Source of the DNA: Prevotellaceae bacterium
Lineage (GTDB): Bacteria > Bacteroidota > Bacteroidia > Bacteroidales > UBA932
NCBI GenBank assembly: GCA_031278545.1
Contig: JAITKF010000046.1
Coordinates: forward strand, 1 to 56,220
Direction of reading: 5' to 3'
DNA: 56,220 nt
The position numbers and the translations under genes are program-made. Shown piece after piece: positions 35,299-43,177 of the stretch (the first letter of the stretch is position 1; every line of letters starts with the position of its first letter). The notes beneath the pieces are model-generated. The model saw only the letters and a list, made by a program, of their open reading frames with translations. It searched no databases and was not told where the DNA came from.

Positions 35299-35334
35299 AT
35301 ATTCCGTTTGTGACGATACATATTCCGTTTGTGA
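35299..35334. repeat. Two 15-bp direct repeats, 21 bp apart
   Basis: ATATTCCGTTTGTGA occurs at 35299-35313 and 35320-35334, a 21-bp spacing (two helical turns). They lie about 110 bp upstream of the -7 element of the sugar-oxidoreductase operon and could be a regulator binding pair. Confidence 0.6.
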
Positions 35335-35440
35335 GTACAAAAAGACAAAAATATATTTATACTATGCCCGTGCATAATTTAGTTAATAACTTTGTGTGTA
35401 TTTTTCGTAAATAAATTATAGCAATCTGCCATTTAATCCC

Positions 35441-35448
35441 TATATTTG
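35441..35448 (+). promoter_or_regulatory. -7 element (TATATTTG) of the sugar-oxidoreductase operon
   Basis: TATATTTG, 39 bp before the ATG at 35488. No clear TTTG box at the normal distance, which fits a promoter needing an activator. Confidence 0.5.
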
Positions 35449-35487
35449 CACTATTAAATTTCAATCTTTCATTAAATAAAAACACTT

Positions 35488-36975
35488 ATGGCATCAAAAA
35501 TCTCAAGGAGGAAATTCCTAAAGACAAGCGCCACAGCCGCTTTAGGCGTAGCTGTTGCGCCAACGATTGTACCCAACATAGTAATGGGTAAAAGTTTTGG
35601 ACACGTCGCGCCGAGCGACAAGTTGAACGTCTTAGGCGTGGGCATCGGCGGACGGGGAGCCGGCGTACTACGAGCTATCGAAAGCCAGAACATCATCGGA
35701 CTTTGCGATATTGACTGGAAATATGCGGACGGCACTTTTAAACGTTATCCTAACGCGGAACGATTTTACGATTACCGGAAAATGTTTGAAAAACTCGGCC
35801 AATCAGCCGACGCAGTAGTCGTGGCCACCGCCGACCATACGCACGCCATCATCGCCTCCGACGCGCTGACGCTACACAAACACGTGTATCTCGAAAAACC
35901 GCTGACGCATACGGTATACGAATCACGATTATTAACCAAACTGGCCGCCCGTCATAAAGTAGCCACCCAAATGGGAAATCAGGGCGCATCGGAAGAAGGC
36001 GTAAGCTTAGCCTGCGAATGGATTTGGAACGGCGAAATAGGCGAAATCGTCAAAGTCGAAGCCGCCACCGACCGCCCCATCTGGCCGCAAGGATTAGAAA
36101 CGCCGGCAAAAGTAGACAAAATCCCGTCGACCTTAAACTGGGATCTGTTCTCCGGCCCGGCAGAACTACGCCCGTACAATGTCATCTACCACCCATGGAA
36201 CTGGCGCGGATGGTGGCTCTACGGCACCGGCGCACTGGGCGACATGGCCTGCCACATCCTGCATCCAGTATTTAAAGCATTGAAGTTAGGCTACCCGACA
36301 AAAGTCGAAGGCTCGTCAACCCAACTGCTCAGGGATTGCGCTCCGCAGGCGCAACATGTCAAACTGACGTTCCCCGCCCGCGAAAACCTCCCGAAAGTAG
36401 CCATGCCCGAAGTGGTCGTCCACTGGTACGACGGCGGCATGATGCCCGACCGCCCGGCAGGATTCCCCGAAGGCAAGCAACTGATGGGCGACGGCGGCGG
36501 TCTGGTCATCTTCCATGGCACAAAAGACACCCTGATTTGCAACTGCTATGGCCGCAACCCGTGGCTACTGTCCGGCCGTGTGCCAAACGCACCAAAAGTA
36601 TGCCGGCGTATCACAGAAAGCCACGAAATGGACTGGGTGCGCGCCTGCAAAGAAAACGCAGACAACCGCCTGAAATCAGCCTCCGACTTCTCGGAAGCAG
36701 GCCCGTTCAACGAAATGGTCGTCATGGGCGTACTGGCTGTACGTCTGCAAGCCCTGCATAAAGAACTGCACTGGGACGGCGAAAATATGCGCTTTACCAA
36801 TATCGGCGACAACGAAACAATCAAAATGAAAATCAGCGACGGCTTCAGCATCAAAGATGGACACCCAACATGGAAACCGACCGAAACCGAACCGCAAAGC
36901 GCCGTCGTATTCGCCAACGAAATGATTAAACATACCTATCGCGAAGGATGGAAACTAACCACCATGCCGAGTTAA
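35488..36975 (+). CDS. Tat-exported Gfo/Idh/MocA oxidoreductase
   Basis: A 495-aa NAD(P)-dependent sugar oxidoreductase family protein with a twin-arginine signal (SRRKFLKTSATAALGVAVAP), so it is folded with cofactor in the cytoplasm before export. The Rossmann motif is VLGVGIGGRGAGVL near residue 50, the EKPLTHTVYE dehydrogenase motif is near 136 and the C-terminal (alpha/beta) domain carries HPWNWRGWWLYGTGALGDM. It is the first gene of the five-gene operon. Together with DUF1080 proteins it would be expected to oxidise glycosides at C3 before cleavage. The exact substrate is unknown. Confidence 0.9.
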   Translation: MASKISRRKFLKTSATAALGVAVAPTIVPNIVMGKSFGHVAPSDKLNVLGVGIGGRGAGVLRAIESQNIIGLCDIDWKYADGTFKRYPNAERFYDYRKMFEKLGQSADAVVVATADHTHAIIASDALTLHKHVYLEKPLTHTVYESRLLTKLAARHKVATQMGNQGASEEGVSLACEWIWNGEIGEIVKVEAATDRPIWPQGLETPAKVDKIPSTLNWDLFSGPAELRPYNVIYHPWNWRGWWLYGTGALGDMACHILHPVFKALKLGYPTKVEGSSTQLLRDCAPQAQHVKLTFPARENLPKVAMPEVVVHWYDGGMMPDRPAGFPEGKQLMGDGGGLVIFHGTKDTLICNCYGRNPWLLSGRVPNAPKVCRRITESHEMDWVRACKENADNRLKSASDFSEAGPFNEMVVMGVLAVRLQALHKELHWDGENMRFTNIGDNETIKMKISDGFSIKDGHPTWKPTETEPQSAVVFANEMIKHTYREGWKLTTMPS

Positions 36976-37041
36976 TCAAAAACCTTACGAATATAAACAA
37001 AGCCACTAAACAAATCAACATTAATTAAAATATTTCAAAAC

Positions 37042-37875
37042 ATGAAAAAAATTATCTTAGGACTGGGCTGCATAGCTATCGCAGCCGTAATTGCCGCATG
37101 TGGCGGCAGTGTAAAAACAACACCGGAATACACGGTGATTGAAAAACAAGTAGTAGACCTCGCCACCTTCCCTATAAATGAAGAAGGCTATACAGTACTC
37201 TTCGACGGAGAATCGTTCAACGGATGGCGCGGCTACGGAAAAGACAACGTACCGGGCAAATGGATCATCGAAGACGGCTGCATCAAGTTCAACGGCAGCG
37301 GCGGCGGCGAGGCGCAGGAAACCGACGGGGGCGACCTCATCTTCGCCCACAAGTTCAAAAACTTTGAACTGAAGCTGGAATGGAAAATCTCAAAAGGCGG
37401 AAACTCCGGCATCCTCTATCTGGCACAGGAAATCGAAACGAAAGATAAAGACGGCAACCCCCAAATAGAGCCGATCTACATCTCGGCACCCGAATTCCAA
37501 TTGCTGGACAACGAAGGCCATCCCGACGCCAAACTGGGCAAAGACAACAACCGGCAAGCCGCATCGCTGTACGACATGATCCCAGCTAACCCCCAAAATG
37601 CCAACCCGGCCGGCGAATGGAACGAAGCCACCGTCATGGTCTATCAAGGAACAGTTGTACATGGACAGAACGGCCTAAACGTAGTAGAATACCACTTATG
37701 GACACCCCAATGGACAGCCATGTTGCAAGCTAGCAAATTCAGCGAAAAAGCATGGCCGCTGGCCTATGAACTGCTCAACAACTGCGGCGGCCCCAACCGA
37801 GAAGGATACTTCGGACTGCAAGACCACGGCAACGACATCTGGTTCCGTAACATCCGCATTAAGTTATTAGATTAA
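37042..37875 (+). CDS. DUF1080 (3-keto-disaccharide hydrolase) lipoprotein
   Basis: A 277-aa lipoprotein (AVIAACG, Cys about 20) with one concanavalin-like jelly-roll DUF1080 domain from about residue 50 to the end. Landmarks are VLFDGESFNGWRG, GKWIIEDGCIKFNG, LKLEWKISKGGNSGILY and the terminal GLQDHGNDIWFRNIRIK. Characterised relatives cleave 3-keto-glycosides, which matches its place between two Gfo/Idh/MocA genes. The stop codon overlaps the AGGAGG preceding the next gene, so translation is probably linked. Confidence 0.88.
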   Translation: MKKIILGLGCIAIAAVIAACGGSVKTTPEYTVIEKQVVDLATFPINEEGYTVLFDGESFNGWRGYGKDNVPGKWIIEDGCIKFNGSGGGEAQETDGGDLIFAHKFKNFELKLEWKISKGGNSGILYLAQEIETKDKDGNPQIEPIYISAPEFQLLDNEGHPDAKLGKDNNRQAASLYDMIPANPQNANPAGEWNEATVMVYQGTVVHGQNGLNVVEYHLWTPQWTAMLQASKFSEKAWPLAYELLNNCGGPNREGYFGLQDHGNDIWFRNIRIKLLD

Positions 37876-37883
37876 GGAGGAGA

Positions 37884-38996
37884 ATGCTGAAAATTGGAAT
37901 TATTGGGTTCGGACGAATGGGACGGCTATACGCCGAAGAATTAGTGAAGAACCCCTTATGGAATTTAGCGTATATATGCGACACCTGTACGGAAGCACGT
38001 AAAGCAGCGGCGGACATAGCGCCCGCCGCTGTTTTTACAGAAAACGAAAACGTACTCTTTGAAGACCCCGAGGTACAAGTGATAGGACTATTTGCCCTGG
38101 CCGACTCACGTCCGTCCCAACTATACAAAGCGCTGCAAACCGGCAAACATGTACTGGCCGAAAAACCACTGGCCGACAACGTCCGGACGGAATGGGAACT
38201 GGCCGAAACCGTCAAACGCTCCAACCTCATGGTCTCCGTCAATATGTTCAACCGCAACGCATGGTATCACCAAACCATCATCGACTTCATCCGCACAGGC
38301 GAACTCGGCGAACTGGCAATTGTCCGCATCGCACACATGACCCCCGGCCACATGCCGCAAGAAGGACATGAACCCGAAGGACCAGCCTTCCACGACTGTG
38401 GAATGCACTACGTCGACGTCGCCCGCTGGTATGCTAATAGCGAATACGCCACCTTCCACGCACAAGGCGTCCGAATGTGGAGCTACGAGGACCCTTGGTG
38501 GATACAAGTGCATGGCACCTTCCAAAACGGCGTCGTGTTCGACATTACGCAAGGATTCGTATATGGCCACATGGCGAAAAAGCAAACCCACAATTGCTAC
38601 GTTGACATTATCGGTACAAAAGGCATCGCCCGCATGACCCATGATTTCAAGACAGCCACCGTCGAAATACACGGCATAACCCAAACCATCGTAAAAACCG
38701 ATGAATTTAAGGACAAGAAAGTAGACATTATGATTGACGTATTTGGCCGATCGATTCTGGCCGGACGTAACCTCGGCTACCCTACGGTCGAAGACAGCGT
38801 AATCGCTTCCGACATGGCATGGAAAATGTTCGACGACGCAGTAAAAAACGGTGCACCCTGTATCGGCTCGCCCGAAGAAATGGAAGAAATCCTTCGCCGC
38901 CGCCAGACCATGAAACAAGGCTACGGACTCCCACTATGGAAAACCATCAACGGAAACGGGAAAAACGCCTCATACGGCGCGCTAACGCGCATATAA
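37884..38996 (+). CDS. Cytoplasmic Gfo/Idh/MocA oxidoreductase (inositol 2-dehydrogenase-like)
   Basis: A 370-aa NAD(P)-dependent dehydrogenase without a signal peptide. The Rossmann start is KIGIIGFGRMGRLYAEEL (residues 3-20), AEKPLADNVRTEWE carries the conserved Lys, and FHDCGMHYVDVARW contains the active-site Asp/His region. It starts 8 bp after the DUF1080 gene with an unusually good Shine-Dalgarno (AGGAGG, 37875-37880), rare in Bacteroidota. It probably reduces or oxidises a keto-sugar imported from the first two steps. Confidence 0.9.
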   Translation: MLKIGIIGFGRMGRLYAEELVKNPLWNLAYICDTCTEARKAAADIAPAAVFTENENVLFEDPEVQVIGLFALADSRPSQLYKALQTGKHVLAEKPLADNVRTEWELAETVKRSNLMVSVNMFNRNAWYHQTIIDFIRTGELGELAIVRIAHMTPGHMPQEGHEPEGPAFHDCGMHYVDVARWYANSEYATFHAQGVRMWSYEDPWWIQVHGTFQNGVVFDITQGFVYGHMAKKQTHNCYVDIIGTKGIARMTHDFKTATVEIHGITQTIVKTDEFKDKKVDIMIDVFGRSILAGRNLGYPTVEDSVIASDMAWKMFDDAVKNGAPCIGSPEEMEEILRRRQTMKQGYGLPLWKTINGNGKNASYGALTRI

Positions 38997-39044
38997 TTAA
39001 TGAAATAGATTTTCAAAAGGAATAGAAACAGGTGAGGTAAAAAA

Positions 39045-39143
39045 ATGAAAACCAATATATTAATCGAAAAACAATCAATCAATGGACTGGATACTAATGC
39101 TATTATATTTAATAACACAAAAAAATGTGCATCCAAAAAATAA
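39045..39143 (+). CDS. 32-aa open frame of possible phage origin
   Basis: A 32-codon frame beginning MKTNILIEKQSINGLDTNAI, preceded by GGTGAGG. It overlaps the start of the Rep-like frame by 19 nt. Base composition is much richer in A/T than the flanking operon genes. No homologue is recognised. It may belong to the same foreign fragment as the Rep remnant. Confidence 0.3.
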   Translation: MKTNILIEKQSINGLDTNAIIFNNTKKCASKK

Positions 39144-39379
39144 CCATAAAAAATCCGAAATTCGTATCAAACAAAAAAAATGGGAATACAATACCACACT
39201 GCAAGGACGTAAGATTAAAAACAATTGAAATACCTTGCGGAAGATGCTACGAATGTCGACGAGACAAGGCTATCTATTGGAAAATGAGACTATTAGAAGA
39301 ATTCAAAAAAGACCAAAAATACCCCCTCGACGGACCGCCCGAGCATGAAACAAACAAACTTTATAAATCACAACAAAAA
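39125..39379 (+). pseudogene. Microvirus (Microviridae) replication initiator N-terminal fragment
   Basis: The 85 codons before the lipoprotein start encode MCIQKITIKNPKFVSNKKNG and, from about residue 38, PCGRCYECRRDKAIYWKMRL followed by LEEFKKDQK. A first-residue MC, an IKNPKF stretch and a CGxCxxCRxxKAxxWxxRLxEE zinc-knuckle block are the N-terminal hallmark of gokushovirus/alpavirus VP4 Rep proteins, which nick single-stranded DNA. The HUH and catalytic Tyr regions are absent, so it is a truncated remnant of a temperate microvirus or a recombination scar. It is in frame with the downstream lipoprotein, so a 378-aa fusion is formally open. Confidence 0.65.
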
Positions 39380-40261
39380 ATGAAAAATCTACTCTTACTA
39401 TCTATCATTGCACTGCCCCTACTGGCAGCATGCACCCCACAACCGGCAACGAAGCTGCCGAAGAAGGACATAGGATTACAACTCTACTCCCTACGCGAAG
39501 CATTCGCAAATGATTTTGACGCGACAATCCAAATTGTCGGCGACGCCGGCTACACCACCATCGAAGCAGCCAGCTACAGCGACGGAAAGTTCTATGGAAA
39601 AACACCGGAAGAATTTAAAACAGCCGTCGAAGCAGCCGGCTTAACAGTATTATCATCGCATACGACCAAACCTCTGTCGGAACAAGAACTGACAACGCAC
39701 AATCTTACCGAATCGTTAGCATGGTGGGACGAAGCAATAGCCGCGCATCTGGCGGCAGGCATGAAATTCATTGTCGCCCCCTGGATGGAAGTCCCCAAAA
39801 CGCTGGCCGACCTGCAAACATGGTGCGACTACTACAACACCATCGGACAAAAATGCAAAGACAACGGACTGTTATTTGGCTACCATAACCATGCACACGA
39901 ATTTACAAAAATCGAAAACAAAATGATGTACGACTACCTGCTGGAACACACCAACCCCGAACTCGTATTCTTCCAAATGGACGTCTACTGGACAGTAATG
40001 GGACGCCAAAGCCCCGTAGCCTACTTCCAAAAGTATCCCGGACGATTCACCCTCCTTCACATCAAAGACCAGAAAGAATTAGGACAAAGCGGCATGGTAG
40101 GCTTCGACGCCATATTTAATAACACCGACATCGCCGGCACGCGCTACCTCATCGTAGAGGTCGAACAATACAACTATACACCGGCCGAAAGTATCAAAAT
40201 TAGCCTTGACTACTTGCTAAACTGCCCGCTGGTCAAAGAATCATACATCACAAACGAATAA
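39380..40261 (+). CDS. Sugar phosphate isomerase/epimerase-like (TIM-barrel) lipoprotein
   Basis: A lipoprotein of about 293 aa when started at the ATG at 39380 (MKNLLLLSIIALPLLAACTP, lipobox LLAAC). The rest is a xylose-isomerase-like TIM barrel: DIGLQLYSLREAF, YTTIEAASYSDGKFYG, GYHNHAHEF (metal/base histidines), FFQMDVYWTVMG and LLHIKDQKE, with Glu/Asp/His residues of a divalent metal site. It likely isomerises, epimerises or cleaves a keto-sugar in the periplasm as part of the operon. The longer start at 39125 would place the signal peptide inside the protein and is rejected. Confidence 0.88.
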   Translation: MKNLLLLSIIALPLLAACTPQPATKLPKKDIGLQLYSLREAFANDFDATIQIVGDAGYTTIEAASYSDGKFYGKTPEEFKTAVEAAGLTVLSSHTTKPLSEQELTTHNLTESLAWWDEAIAAHLAAGMKFIVAPWMEVPKTLADLQTWCDYYNTIGQKCKDNGLLFGYHNHAHEFTKIENKMMYDYLLEHTNPELVFFQMDVYWTVMGRQSPVAYFQKYPGRFTLLHIKDQKELGQSGMVGFDAIFNNTDIAGTRYLIVEVEQYNYTPAESIKISLDYLLNCPLVKESYITNE

Positions 40262-40296
40262 CCACCCCCAGTAAAAACCATCTAAAAAATAAAAAA

Positions 40297-41043
40297 ATGA
40301 AATCAATACGTTTATCAATCATAGCGGCAATAGTATGCATCGCAACGAACGCCTGCGTACAATCCGCACAACCGCTGCCGGCCATCGTACAGGAACATCA
40401 GGACAAAGCCACCTTTACCAAAGTGAACGACGGCACAGCCCAACTGATTCCGTTATTCAACGGGCAAGACCTCTCAGGCTGGTACACCTACACAAAAACC
40501 CACGGCAAAAACAACGACATCGACAACTCCTTTGCAGTAGCCGACGGCATCCTGCATTTTGCCGGAGAAAATATGGGCTACCTCTGCACCAACGACTCAT
40601 ACCGTAACTACTACCTGCGCGTCGTATTCCGTTGGGGCGAAACAAAATACCCCCCGCGTGAAAACGACCCGCGCGACAGCGGCATCCTTTACCACTTTCC
40701 CGACACGGCGCCCGACGACCTCTGGCCGCTGTCAATAGAATGTCAAGTACAGGAAAACGATTGCGGCGACTACTACAAGGTAGGCGGAAGTACGCTCGAA
40801 TCGCCAAATCTCTCGCCCGAAGGCCAGCCCTCCCGCGTAGTACGTACCGCTAACTTTGAAAACCCGCGACCGGAATGGAACACCATCGAAATCATTTGCC
40901 TTGACGACTGTTCAGAACATTATGTCAACGGGAATAAGGTCAATGAAGCCCACAACCTTTCCGTCACCGAAGGGAAAATCATGTTACAATTAGAAGCCGC
41001 CGAAATCTTCTATAAATCAGTTGAACTGCTGCCGCTGAAATAA
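40297..41043 (+). CDS. Second DUF1080 (3-keto-disaccharide hydrolase) lipoprotein
   Basis: A 248-aa lipoprotein (ATNAC, Cys about 20) with a DUF1080 jelly roll from about residue 45: LIPLFNGQDLSGWYTY, FAVADGILHFAGE, NYYLRVVFRWGE, RDSGILYHF and the closing GKIMLQLEAAEIFYKSVEL. It differs clearly from the other DUF1080 protein of the operon (shorter, no Gly-Gly-Asn-Ser-Gly loop), so the pair may handle different anomers or chain lengths. It is the last gene of the operon. The next promoter (SRP RNA) starts 120 bp later. Confidence 0.86.
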   Translation: MKSIRLSIIAAIVCIATNACVQSAQPLPAIVQEHQDKATFTKVNDGTAQLIPLFNGQDLSGWYTYTKTHGKNNDIDNSFAVADGILHFAGENMGYLCTNDSYRNYYLRVVFRWGETKYPPRENDPRDSGILYHFPDTAPDDLWPLSIECQVQENDCGDYYKVGGSTLESPNLSPEGQPSRVVRTANFENPRPEWNTIEIICLDDCSEHYVNGNKVNEAHNLSVTEGKIMLQLEAAEIFYKSVELLPLK

Positions 41044-41163
41044 AACGGCAGGTACAGGGTACAAGGTAGCGCCATTGAAACTTCCGATGGAGTGGCGAGA
41101 TGGCCGGTTCCGCTATTGATATGCTTGCCATAATAGGCAACCCCTGTCCCTCGCAGATACGCA

Positions 41164-41194
41164 TTTGCAGAACTAAAAAAAAGTCGTACCTTTG
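41164..41194 (+). promoter_or_regulatory. Promoter of the SRP RNA
   Basis: TTTG at 41164-41167, a 19-nt spacer and TACCTTTG at 41187-41194, ending 3-4 nt before the RNA 5' end. Full consensus. Confidence 0.85.
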
Positions 41195-41197
41195 CAC

Positions 41198-41302
41198 GGG
41201 GTAAGTCTTATACGATCAGCTCCTGTCGAATTCCCCCAGGGCCGGAAGGCAGCAAGGGTAGGTGGTTGTAGCGATGCGATGTAAGTAGCTTGCCCTTTTT
41301 TT
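41198..41302 (+). ncRNA. ffs: Signal recognition particle 4.5S RNA
   Basis: The conserved SRP domain IV core is present (CCAGGGCCGGAAGGCAGCAA with GGGTAGG after it, about 41239-41266). The outer arms GGTAAGTC and GTAAGTAGCTTGCC pair at the base, and a run of seven T ends it. About 100 nt, the usual size. It binds Ffh and guides membrane proteins to SecYEG. The gene precedes mnmA. Confidence 0.92.
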
Positions 41303-41317
41303 AATAAGTATAATACT

Positions 41318-42490
41318 ATGAGAGTAGCAGTAGGTTTATCGGGAGGCGTGGATTCGAGCGTGGCGGCGCTGTTGCTGACGCAACAGGGGCATGACGTAGT
41401 AGCATTGTTTATGCAGAACTGGCACGATACGACCGGTACTCTCCACGGCGACTGCGGCTGGAAAGATGACCGCGCTATCGCCGAACTGGTGGCTAAAAAA
41501 CTGCATATCCCTTTCCATTTTGTGGACTTAAGCGTCGAATACCGACAAAAGGTCGTGGACTATATGTTTGCCGAGTACGCGCGAGGTCGTACGCCGAACC
41601 CCGATATCCTCTGTAATCGGGAAATCAAGTTTGATATATTTCTGAAGACGGCCATGGCATTAGGCGCCGACGTAGTGGCTACAGGGCATTATGCCCGTAT
41701 CGGGCGCAACGCTCTGGCAGATACCGCTCATTCTTCTTTCTCGTTGCTATCCGGTGTCGACCAGAATAAAGACCAGAGTTATTTCCTGTGCCAATTGTCG
41801 CAGGAACAGTTGTCGCAGGCGTTGTTCCCTATCGGTCATTTGTGGAAGTCGGATGTGCGCCGGATGGCGGTCGAGACCGGTTTGCCGACGGCCGATAAAA
41901 AGGATTCACAGGGTATCTGCTTTGTCGGGAAGATTGATCTGCCGGTGTTCCTGCAACAGAAATTGGTGGCAGCGACGGGCGATATTATCGAAATCGCCCC
42001 GTCATTCTACATGCAGCAACCCCGTCGCCAGACGCTGGAAAGCTTGTGCGAACCGTACCGTTATGAGGCGCTTTCGGGGAGGAAAATTGGGGAGCATCGG
42101 GGAGCGCATTTCTTTACTATCGGGCAGCGGAAGGGATTGGGCGTCGGCGGCCGCGCAGAGTCGTTGTTCGTTATTGCTATTGACGTGGCGACAAATAGTG
42201 TCTTCGTGGGCGAGGGGCAGCATCATCCGGGTCTACTGCGGCGCGGCTTGCGGGTGGCGGATGCGGATCTGCACTGGATTCGTCCCGAAACGGCGATGTG
42301 TCCGAAGGAGATACGGCGGTATATGGCGCGCATTCGCTATCGTCAGCCCTTGCAGGCCGCGACGTTGTACCGGAAACCCGAAGGAATGTATATCGTTTTC
42401 GACGACCGGCAGCGCGGCATCACCGCCGGCCAGTTTGTCGCATGGTACGATGGCGAGGAACTGGTGGGGTCAGGCGTTATCGAAGGATGA
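41318..42490 (+). CDS. mnmA: tRNA-specific 2-thiouridylase
   Basis: A 390-aa cytoplasmic ATP-pyrophosphatase that puts the 2-thio group on U34 of Lys, Glu and Gln tRNAs. The PP-loop SGGVDSS is residues 8-14. Catalytic Cys99 (PDILCNREIKF) and Cys201 (DSQGICFVG) are both present. The C-terminal barrel includes FTIGQRKGLGVGG. Length is slightly above the usual 360-370 aa. It starts 16 bp after the SRP RNA T-run. The G-rich coding strand contrasts with the A/C-rich operon upstream. Confidence 0.96.
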   Translation: MRVAVGLSGGVDSSVAALLLTQQGHDVVALFMQNWHDTTGTLHGDCGWKDDRAIAELVAKKLHIPFHFVDLSVEYRQKVVDYMFAEYARGRTPNPDILCNREIKFDIFLKTAMALGADVVATGHYARIGRNALADTAHSSFSLLSGVDQNKDQSYFLCQLSQEQLSQALFPIGHLWKSDVRRMAVETGLPTADKKDSQGICFVGKIDLPVFLQQKLVAATGDIIEIAPSFYMQQPRRQTLESLCEPYRYEALSGRKIGEHRGAHFFTIGQRKGLGVGGRAESLFVIAIDVATNSVFVGEGQHHPGLLRRGLRVADADLHWIRPETAMCPKEIRRYMARIRYRQPLQAATLYRKPEGMYIVFDDRQRGITAGQFVAWYDGEELVGSGVIEG

Positions 42491-42517
42491 AACGAATGAA
42501 TAGTAATAGGTGTATGT

Positions 42518-43165
42518 ATGAGAAAGATATTACCAATACTGTTATTTATGACAATGGGCACGGCGGGGTTCGCGCAAGCGCCTTTTTTTTCGTTCGGACC
42601 GAAATCGGCGGTGAATTTCTCGCGGTTTTCAACCGATGTCAAATACTGGTACACGAACTATCGTCCGGGATTTGATGCCGGGCTATTTTTCCGTTTTCAC
42701 ATAAACCGGTTCTATATTCAGCCGGAAGCGCTGTACTCGCTTTTCCGAACCGACATGCATTACTCTCGCTTCTATTTTACCGGACAGTTTGCATCGTTAT
42801 CCACTATGGATGTATTTGTGAATACGTCGACTATCAATATGCCGGTATTGATTGGCTACGCCGTTTTGAATTGGCCAATAGGCAACCTTCGTGTGTTTGC
42901 CGGCCCGCGACTGACCTATACCTTGCGGAGCGTGCAGGAAAACAACCGCCACGACTTTCCGCTATCGTTTGAAAGCACGCCGGTAAATTTTTCAGGGCAG
43001 GCAGGCGTGGGTGTTGATATTTTTTTCTTCACGCTGGATGTCCGCTACGACTATACGTTTACGGATGTGCTGAAGGGGCTGTATGGTAATGCGAATAATG
43101 CGCTTTACGAAGGGAGTCTTCATCCCGGTGTGTTCATAATTAGCTTAGGCTGGAAAATCTTCTAA
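42518..43165 (+). CDS. Outer-membrane beta-barrel protein
   Basis: A 215-aa protein with a signal peptide (ILLFMTMGTAGFAQA) and about eight amphipathic beta strands: FFSFGPKSAVNFSRF, GLFFRFHINRFYIQPEALYS, RVFAGPRLTYTLRS, VNFSGQAGVGVDIFFFTLDVRYDYTF and the C-terminal SLGWKIF with terminal Phe. This is the pattern of the porin/PorT-like OMP_b-brl_2 family. Function is unknown. It is 27 bp after mnmA and 12 bp before mqnE. Confidence 0.78.
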   Translation: MRKILPILLFMTMGTAGFAQAPFFSFGPKSAVNFSRFSTDVKYWYTNYRPGFDAGLFFRFHINRFYIQPEALYSLFRTDMHYSRFYFTGQFASLSTMDVFVNTSTINMPVLIGYAVLNWPIGNLRVFAGPRLTYTLRSVQENNRHDFPLSFESTPVNFSGQAGVGVDIFFFTLDVRYDYTFTDVLKGLYGNANNALYEGSLHPGVFIISLGWKIF

Positions 43166-43177
43166 CCAATATCTCCT

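Noticed and set aside
39125-40261. A single 378-aa protein
   Set aside because: The lipoprotein signal peptide would sit at residues 86-106 behind a phage-like domain. The ATG at 39380 gives a normal lipoprotein. The hybrid is kept only as a possibility.
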